A DNA stretch of 64,000 nt from an uncultured Lachnobacterium sp. Lineage in GTDB: Bacteria; Bacillota; Clostridia; Lachnospirales; Lachnospiraceae. Positions within the stretch are counted from its first letter, which is position 1, and the number at the start of each line of letters is the position of its first letter. Below, one piece after another: positions 59,601-64,000 of this stretch. The translations under genes and the position numbers were made by a program. Under the pieces are notes generated by a model. It saw only the letters and a list, made by a program, of their open reading frames with translations. It made no database searches and was not told the DNA's origin. Location: positions 1 to 64,000 of the forward strand of contig URDU01000007.1 of the NCBI GenBank assembly GCA_900546625.1, read 5' to 3'.

Positions 59601-60164
59601 CTCCTCCGTCAGCGGAAAAACATCAAGAATACCGCCCCTGACAGAAAACTGCCCCATCGTCTGGACCTGATACTCCTTTTCATAGCCCATACGGATAAGT
59701 GCAGTCTGTATTCCCTTCAAATCCAAAAGCTGTCCCTGCTCGAGAGTAAGCACGTTTTCCCACATTTTTTCTATCGGCGCCATTGTATTCATCAGCGCAT
59801 CAAAGGTGGTAACAAGCGTCACGCTCTCTTTCTCGCGGATAGCCTTCAAAGCCCTGATGCGCTCCGCTGTCAGGAGATTGCCCCTGATATCCGACTGGTA
59901 AAAAAGCACATCCTTTGATGGATAATACACCACCTCTTTGTCAAAAAAACTGTACTCATCGTACAGTTCCTTCGCCTTCTGCTCTCCAAAGGTCACAATA
60001 AGCTTGTTTTTCCTGTGACCTCCAAAGGCATATATCATCTGTGATTTTTGCGCATCTATGCATCCCGTGACAGATATAAGTCCGGACGATTTTTCTGCCG
60101 TTTTTGTCATCTCCTCAAAGCCCGCAAGGGAAAGGAGTGGCTCTGTAAATGCTTTCACTTTCAA
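56619..60164 (-). CDS. mfd: Transcription-repair coupling factor
   Basis: An 1181-residue Mfd, which removes RNA polymerase stalled at DNA lesions and recruits UvrA. In order: a UvrB-homology region at the N-terminus, an RNA polymerase interaction domain near 500-560 (LSVGDYVVHENHGLGIYRGI), helicase motifs with Walker A GDVGYGKTEVAI, the DEEQ box (LLVIDEEQRFGV), RGRVGRSNRTAYAFLMY, and a C-terminal TRCF domain. The length is standard. It lies 5 bp after pth and forms an operon with it. Confidence 0.97.
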   Translation of the reverse strand: MKVKAFTEPLLSLAGFEEMTKTAEKSSGLISVTGCIDAQKSQMIYAFGGHRKNKLIVTFGEQKAKELYDEYSFFDKEVVYYPSKDVLFYQSDIRGNLLTAERIRALKAIREKESVTLVTTFDALMNTMAPIEKMWENVLTLEQGQLLDLKGIQTALIRMGYEKEYQVQTMGQFSVRGGILDVFPLTEENPIRIELWGDEIDTIRFFDCESQKSIENTDSVSIYPAAELVLSDEEKAGGIEKLRAEAKRVSDKLRKQMKTEEAHRVSVMADELTEEWGELSMYAGMDAFLSYFFDERVGLLDYFNPSDSLIFFDELTRCTEQGKLTETEFSESMKQRLAMGYILPGQMNGLFTEKEIVAKLEKYSCIALGALDNKANGLHQLGSYGIHCQSVSPYNNSFELLIKDLKRYKKNGYRVILLSGSRTRAKRLSEDITDQGITCFYTENYDHELSEGQIMVCYGKVRRGFEYPILKFAVITESDIFGAQQKKKKRHRTYEGEKIQSFTDLSVGDYVVHENHGLGIYRGIEKLEVDKKVKDYIKIEYQGGSNLYILATQLDMIQKYAGKDARKPKLNKLGGQEWTRTKNRVRGAVKQIAGDLVKLYAQREQQNGYAFGEDTVWQREFEELFPFDETEDQILAIEATKTDMQSHKIMDRLICGDVGYGKTEVAIRAAFKAVQDSKQVAYLAPTTILAQQIYDTFSQRMKDFPVNVDLMCRFRSAAEQKKTIEKLKKGEVDIIIGTHRILSKDVQFKDLGLLVIDEEQRFGVTHKEKIKQMKVNVDVLTLTATPIPRTLHMSLIGIRDMSVLEEPPMDRVPIQTYVMEYNDELVREAINRELARNGQVYYVYNKVRDIADITAKLQELVPDATVAFAHGQMKETELERIMYRFINGEIDVLVSTTIIETGLDISNVNTMIIHDADNMGLSQLYQLRGRVGRSNRTAYAFLMYRRNKMLKEVAEKRLAAIKEYSDLGSGFKIAMRDLEIRGAGNLLGAEQSGHMEAVGYDLYCKMLSEAVKEAKGIEDISDKFDTTVDIVTDAYIPAGYIANEFQKLDIYKRIAGIETEEEKDEMLEELIDRFGEPPKSVLSLLRVARLKALAHAIYITEIKQTGSQIKLTMFERARINPEKIPELIAQYKSSLKFNMAENPYFVFDLKNGSVAKKQDVLDVVEELISQMRMELISAATT

Positions 60165-60169
60165 TTCTC

Positions 60170-60730
60170 CTAATTATATATATTCATAGCCTTATCCGTC
60201 TCGCCCTGCATCATGAGGACTGCTGCATCCATCGCATGACCGATAGCTTCCTCCACCTTTGCCCTGTCCTCAGAACTGAAACGCCCAAGCACATGGTCAG
60301 CAAGATCCCAGCCCTGTGGCTTCTCTCCTACACCGACCTTGATACGGCTGAAGCCCTGTGTGCCGGTCATTGCAATGATGCTCTTAATACCATTGTGACC
60401 GCCGGCGCTGCCCTTTTTGCGGATGCGGATACGCCCCGGCTCGAGCGAAATATCATCAAAAATAACAATCATTTCCTCATCCGGATCAAGCTTATAAAAA
60501 TTCATTACCTCAGCAACAGACTCACCACTTAAGTTCATGTATGTCTGCGGCTTCACGAGCAGCACCTTCATGCCCTCAATCACTCCACTGCCACAGAGCG
60601 CCTTGTGCTTTTTGTCTGTCACACTTATATTATATTTATCCGCAAGCGCGTCTATCACATCAAATCCGATATTGTGTCTTGTGTGCTCATATTTTTTGTC
60701 AGGATTTCCAAGTCCTACTATAACGTACAT
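60170..60730 (-). CDS. pth: Peptidyl-tRNA hydrolase
   Basis: A 186-residue enzyme that recycles peptidyl-tRNA. Family motifs are VGLGNPDKKYEHTRHNIGFD with the catalytic His, VKPQTYMNLSGESV, and FDDISLEPGRIRIRKKGSAGGHNGIKSI (the Asp and Asn contacts). The length is standard. The pth-mfd order is common in Firmicutes. Confidence 0.97.
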   Translation of the reverse strand: MYVIVGLGNPDKKYEHTRHNIGFDVIDALADKYNISVTDKKHKALCGSGVIEGMKVLLVKPQTYMNLSGESVAEVMNFYKLDPDEEMIVIFDDISLEPGRIRIRKKGSAGGHNGIKSIIAMTGTQGFSRIKVGVGEKPQGWDLADHVLGRFSSEDRAKVEEAIGHAMDAAVLMMQGETDKAMNIYN

Positions 60731-60832
60731 CGTTTATCCTTTCTCTTTCTCATATTATTTCATCTATATGTCATCTGTATATTGTATGTCATCTGTATAT
60801 TGTCACATGTCATCTACGTATCTATCCAGAAT

Positions 60833-61636
60833 CTACAATTCAAAATAAAACAAATATTGCTGGATAATTCCCGCCACACCCTTGTAGCGCTCAAAATCAA
60901 AGCCGTCACTATAATATTTGTCCAAAAGCTGCTTTACATGCGTATCTATCGGAAACGCATCCACATGATGCAAACCAAAAAGACATATACAGTTTGCCAC
61001 CTTTTTGCCAATTCCTTTGCGAGTAAGCAGGCTTTCCATCGCCTCATCATAGCTCATTTTGCGCAGATTATCAAGCCAGTCAGGATTATTTGCGCCATAC
61101 TCATATATTTCCTTCAGATACTGCGCCCTATAGCCAAAGCCCATGCTCCTGTCATCAAAAACCTCATCCGGTACCTCAAGAGGCTTGGGAAATGTATACA
61201 GCTCTTCACCCTCTGCACTGCCGTCTATTTTATGTCCGCACCGCCTGCAAAGTAAATCCACACTGTTTGTGATTCGCTTAATGTTATTATTCTGGGAAAT
61301 CATAAAAGTAACAATCATCTCCCACAAATCCTGCCTTAAAATGCGCACACCACTGCCATATGCATATGCCTCCTTCAGATGCGCATCATCTCCATCTGCT
61401 ATAAGCTTTGCAATCCCCGCATAATCCGTATCCATATCCAGATAGCTTTTCCATATATTGTTCCAGTCAGCCTCATCACAGTCCAGCTCAAACTCATTCC
61501 CGTCCTGCTTAATCCGAAGCGCCCTGTCAAATGCCACTACAGTGTATTCGTTTTCTCCTGTGTTCTTCCATCTGAAGCACTGACCACTGTCAGCAATCTG
61601 TTTTAAATCAAGATTATCTATTTTCGTCTTGTACAT
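60833..61636 (-). CDS. 8-oxoguanine DNA glycosylase, OGG1-like (HhH-GPD)
   Basis: A 267-residue glycosylase/lyase removing 8-oxoguanine. The helix-hairpin-helix and catalytic block is RKGIGKKVANCICLFG followed by FPIDTHVKQLL; the catalytic Lys and Asp correspond to human OGG1 K249 and D268. The N-terminal half has the typical QCFRWKNTGENEYTVVAFD segment. It lies about 100 bp upstream of pth on the same strand. Confidence 0.88.
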   Translation of the reverse strand: MYKTKIDNLDLKQIADSGQCFRWKNTGENEYTVVAFDRALRIKQDGNEFELDCDEADWNNIWKSYLDMDTDYAGIAKLIADGDDAHLKEAYAYGSGVRILRQDLWEMIVTFMISQNNNIKRITNSVDLLCRRCGHKIDGSAEGEELYTFPKPLEVPDEVFDDRSMGFGYRAQYLKEIYEYGANNPDWLDNLRKMSYDEAMESLLTRKGIGKKVANCICLFGLHHVDAFPIDTHVKQLLDKYYSDGFDFERYKGVAGIIQQYLFYFEL

Positions 61637-61674
61637 ATCTGTTTTTCTATCCTCTTTTATTGTGGCTATACTCT

Positions 61675-61731
61675 AAAAAGCCGGTCTGTCTGTGGCTTAT
61701 TGTACCACGGATAGACCGGTTTGTGTGAAAT
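61675..61731 (-). terminator. Terminator of the Rpn-type gene
   Basis: CCGGTCT (61681-61687) pairs with AGACCGG (61723-61729), with further pairing inside (TGTGG/CCACG). On the minus strand T5 follows. It lies 13 bp after the gene's stop. Confidence 0.85.
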
Positions 61732-61743
61732 ATATTTGGATTA

Positions 61744-62688
61744 TTATACCAGCTCAGGTATTTTATATCCTGCTTTGCTCATCGCTTTTTCAAATTCATC
61801 AAGCGACATCTCTGCTTTCTCGGCACCTCTTTTTGCAGAATAGTCTCCCTCCTGTACTGAAAGATAAATTTCAAAAAGACGGCCCTCCTGAATGCCACGC
61901 TTTTTATGATCATCCCATGCCTTACACATATTTACCACCTCTTCCTTTTCATCATACTTAATGTCAGTTCCTACAAATAGATTGATAGCTGCTACTGTCT
62001 CAACGTCAACCCTTGTAAAGGTTTCGTCGTTTGTAATTAAATCATTCAGTTTTTCCTCATCTGACGCATTTTTCAACAACTCAAACAACGGTCTGAGTCC
62101 TGTCTCGAACCTTGAAAAGTCTGTAATCTCCAGTGGATTCAACAGATTAATTCTGTAATCGTTGATAAATGGTCTAAATCTCTCGTCCATATGTGGCATC
62201 ATCTCTACAAGGCTTCTTGGACCATCCCAGTTTTTTGTTCCAAGATATAATGTAATTGTAATCACCGGTGTCAGCCTATCCTCAAGTGTAAACCCTGATA
62301 AAAACTCATCTGATGATTTATAATCTTTGTTTTTCTGATGATGCTTCTTCGCCTCGTTGACCTGTTCTCCATAATTCATGGCATCATAAATCATAGTCTT
62401 AACCGGCATCGAATAATGAACATCTGTCTGTGCCTCTATCCCCATCAGTACGATGTATACTGATTCTGTATATTTTACAGACACCCCCTTTAGCAAATCT
62501 CTCCATTTCTGCTTAACAATCTGCTTCTTATCAATACCGAAAACTGATAGCACCTCCGTGGTGTCACATTCCTTTAAATCCTCCGGTTTGATAACCTTCT
62601 CTCCGTCAAACAATACATAATTACAGATTTCACTGAACCTCGTATTGTCCGACAAATACTCCTTTGCCTTCGAGTCCTTTGTACCCAA
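61744..62688 (-). CDS. Rpn-family PD-(D/E)XK nuclease/putative transposase-like protein
   Basis: A 314-residue protein of the family annotated as Rpn recombination-promoting nuclease or putative transposase. Signature stretches are NTRFSEICNYVLFDGEKVIK near the N-terminus and YIVLMGIEAQTDVHYSMPVK with IYDAMNYGEQV (about 85-120). It ends in a helical tail typical of these genes. It uses a TTG start with GAGGAGG 5 bases upstream. Members are scattered and often multicopy in Lachnospiraceae genomes; the function is uncertain (recombination or mobile-element link). Confidence 0.7.
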   Translation of the reverse strand: MGTKDSKAKEYLSDNTRFSEICNYVLFDGEKVIKPEDLKECDTTEVLSVFGIDKKQIVKQKWRDLLKGVSVKYTESVYIVLMGIEAQTDVHYSMPVKTMIYDAMNYGEQVNEAKKHHQKNKDYKSSDEFLSGFTLEDRLTPVITITLYLGTKNWDGPRSLVEMMPHMDERFRPFINDYRINLLNPLEITDFSRFETGLRPLFELLKNASDEEKLNDLITNDETFTRVDVETVAAINLFVGTDIKYDEKEEVVNMCKAWDDHKKRGIQEGRLFEIYLSVQEGDYSAKRGAEKAEMSLDEFEKAMSKAGYKIPELV

Positions 62689-63104
62689 ATTAACCTCCTC
62701 TTCTTGTGTGAGCAGGAAAATCTGAAGTCGAATAAAAATACTGTATACTTATGCTTTCCACGTATATAATGTGTACAATAATCCCTTATATAAAAGCCGG
62801 CAAAATCCCCATCCCCCGCTTTTCTCGTAATTTTTTCACATCTGACATTTCAATTTTCCTGCTATTAACTGGTAACATAAAGCATTGAAAATTTCCATGT
62901 CTTTGTCGAAAAATGCGAAGTGGTCTGCCCTCTTCAAAGTGATACGCACCGATAAAATATGCTGTGGTGTCGTATTTACAGAAATATAATGCTTTGAGTT
63001 GATTGTAGCACAGAGAGGACAGTTTGTCATCAAATTTCTCTCTAAAAGACGAGGGTCTAAAATGAATATATGCTTACTTTTTATTCTCTAATCAAACCCT
63101 TATT
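62689..63104. other. Gene-free stretch upstream of the Rpn-type gene
   Basis: The 521-bp gap 62689-63209 holds the spoVG terminator at its right end. A 65-codon open frame at 62836-63033 (minus) has no ribosome site or family signal. I see nothing else that can be supported. Confidence 0.4.
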
Positions 63105-63107
63105 ACA

Positions 63108-63150
63108 CAAAAACCGCGCAAGCCAATCTCCTCCGATGCACTTGCGCGAT
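63108..63150 (-). terminator. Terminator of spoVG
   Basis: CGCGCAAG (63115-63122) pairs with CTTGCGCG (63141-63148), followed on the minus strand by GTTTTTGTG. It lies about 60 bp after the spoVG stop. Confidence 0.85.
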
Positions 63151-63209
63151 TTCGTCTGATATACACATACCAAAATTATTATTTACATTTGCTACAGCAT
63201 TTGACTGTT

Positions 63210-63473
63210 TTATACATTCTCAATCTCTGTCTTATACTTTTCAAGAATCATATTCTGGATATTCTCGCGTGTGGCAGAGTTAATCGGATGGGCTATATCC
63301 CTGTACTCGCCATCGTTTGCCTTGCGGCTTGGCATGGCGATGAAAAGTCCCTTTTCTCCTTCGATTACCTTGATGTCATGTACCACGAATTCATCATCGA
63401 TTGTGATTGACACAACCGCCTTCATCTTGCCCTCTTTTTCTACCTTACGAATTCTGATGTCTGTAATCTGCAT
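63210..63473 (-). CDS. spoVG: Septation/sporulation regulator SpoVG
   Basis: An 87-residue SpoVG, a small RNA/DNA-binding regulator conserved in Firmicutes that influences septation, sporulation and capsule genes. It starts [20 protein letters not shown] and contains the typical FIAMPSRK near residue 52 and [23 protein letters not shown] precedes the start. It lies 23 bp after the glgD stop, so the two may be co-transcribed. Confidence 0.97.
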   Translation of the reverse strand: MQITDIRIRKVEKEGKMKAVVSITIDDEFVVHDIKVIEGEKGLFIAMPSRKANDGEYRDIAHPINSATRENIQNMILEKYKTEIENV

Positions 63474-63496
63474 ATTTTTGTCCCCCTGGTCTGTTT

Positions 63497-64000
63497 TTAA
63501 ATTACATATCTTACATTTTTTTCTTTTACTATCATGACTCCATCCTCACCACAATAGCAGGTGTTTGGATTGATGGTTCCACGGCTCTCTACGATGCAAT
63601 TTTCGAGGTGCACATTGTCGCCTATGTAGACGTCATTGAGTATCACGCAGTTCTTCACTGTGGTGTTTTTGCCCACAAATACCTGCTTGAAAAGCACCGA
63701 ATCCTCCACGCTTCCGTTTATGATACAGCCACTTGATACGAGGCTGTTTGAAATGTCTGAGCCCGGATTAAACTTGGCCGGTGGCAGGTCGTCCACCTTA
63801 GAGCAGATGGTCGGCTCCTCCCTGAAGAAATAGCTTCTGACGTCAGGTCTTAAGAAATCCATATTGGTCTTGAAGTATGCATCAATATCGGCGATATTGT
63901 TCCAGTATGAATTTATCTTGTAGCCATATATTTTCTTTACATTTTTGTAGCGCACGAGGATATCATTTACGAAATCGAATCTGTTTTCCTCAGCTGCCGC
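63497..64000 (-). CDS. glgD: Glycogen biosynthesis protein GlgD, C-terminal part (truncated by window end)
   Basis: The reading frame stays open to the window edge (base 64000), so the gene begins outside. The visible 167 residues match the C-terminal half of GlgD, the non-catalytic partner of ADP-glucose pyrophosphorylase in Firmicutes. Visible features are [19 protein letters not shown] followed by a left-handed beta-helix of hexapeptide-type repeats ([40 protein letters not shown]). Glycogen storage would use glucose-1-phosphate, also a product of sucrose phosphorylase. The GTG at 63955 is internal, not the start. Confidence 0.9.
   Translation of the reverse strand, partial: AAAEENRFDFVNDILVRYKNVKKIYGYKINSYWNNIADIDAYFKTNMDFLRPDVRSYFFREEPTICSKVDDLPPAKFNPGSDISNSLVSSGCIINGSVEDSVLFKQVFVGKNTTVKNCVILNDVYIGDNVHLENCIVESRGTINPNTCYCGEDGVMIVKEKNVRYVI

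Noticed and set aside
62836..63033. Minus-strand 65-codon frame in the 62.7-63.2 kb gap
   Set aside because: No ribosome site, no recognisable motif, and not supported by context.

Overview
The window reads as chromosome of a Gram-positive, anaerobic, low-to-mid GC Lachnospiraceae gut commensal, most likely in the Agathobacter (Eubacterium) rectalis / Roseburia group. This rests on pyruvate formate-lyase with its activase, spoVG, GlgD, YesMN-type two-component systems, c-di-GMP enzymes, a bifunctional alpha-galactosidase/sucrose kinase beside sucrose phosphorylase, and strong AGGAGG ribosome sites. The genus is an inference. I saw no rRNA, tRNA, CRISPR array, prophage or intact insertion sequence.

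Layout. 0-1.4 kb: a hypoxanthine-DNA glycosylase and a VapBC-like pair. 1.4-7.8 kb (minus strand): thioredoxin, nitrate/sulfonate-type ABC transporter, arylsulfate sulfotransferase and a LacI regulator, behind a promoter with two identical LacI/CcpA-type operators 104 bp apart. 8-16.5 kb: raffinose/melibiose locus with binding protein, two permeases, AgaSK fusion and sucrose phosphorylase, divergent from an AraC regulator. 16.5-26.8 kb: galactose/glucose locus with mglB-mglA-mglC, a YesN/YesM pair and two further periplasmic-binding-type proteins. 27-29.6 kb: a GntR (YtrA-type) regulator with an ABC-2 exporter. 29.9-33.5 kb: a pseudouridine synthase and a GGDEF-GGDEF-EAL protein. 33.6-37 kb: pflA and pflB, separated by palindromic repeats. 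37.3-41.6 kb: rsmH, an AAA-ATPase/nuclease-like protein and a MATE pump. 41.9-44.2 kb: an OmpR-type two-component system. 44.4-45.9 kb: metK with a SAM-I riboswitch. 45.9-51.8 kb: an accessory block with a perfect 33-bp inverted repeat, two lipoproteins, a membrane-bound LuxR regulator, a zinc-ribbon protein and a small membrane protein. 52-64 kb: an HD-GYP protein, then core genes (murA, aroK, a PrsA-like lipoprotein, mfd, pth, an OGG-type glycosylase), an Rpn-type protein, spoVG and the start-truncated glgD.

The most striking observation is that the transport binding protein at 25512-26795 appears to be a circular permutation of the galactose/glucose-binding protein MglB. The first three beta-alpha units of the canonical fold sit at the C-terminus, after the native C-terminal end, and almost all sugar-contacting residues can still be matched. 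A second homologue in the same locus (16542-17582) keeps the canonical order and serves as an internal reference. The partner permease MglC carries an unusual cytoplasmic N-terminal extension of about 200 residues rich in charged helices.

How the genes work together. Raffinose-type sugars enter by the 12.5-15.5 kb transporter. AgaSK splits off galactose and can phosphorylate sucrose, while sucrose phosphorylase makes glucose-1-phosphate and fructose. Free galactose or glucose can enter through the Mgl system, which the neighbouring sensor kinase and response regulator probably control with one or both extra binding proteins as sugar sensors. PflB/PflA carry the fermentative flux from pyruvate.
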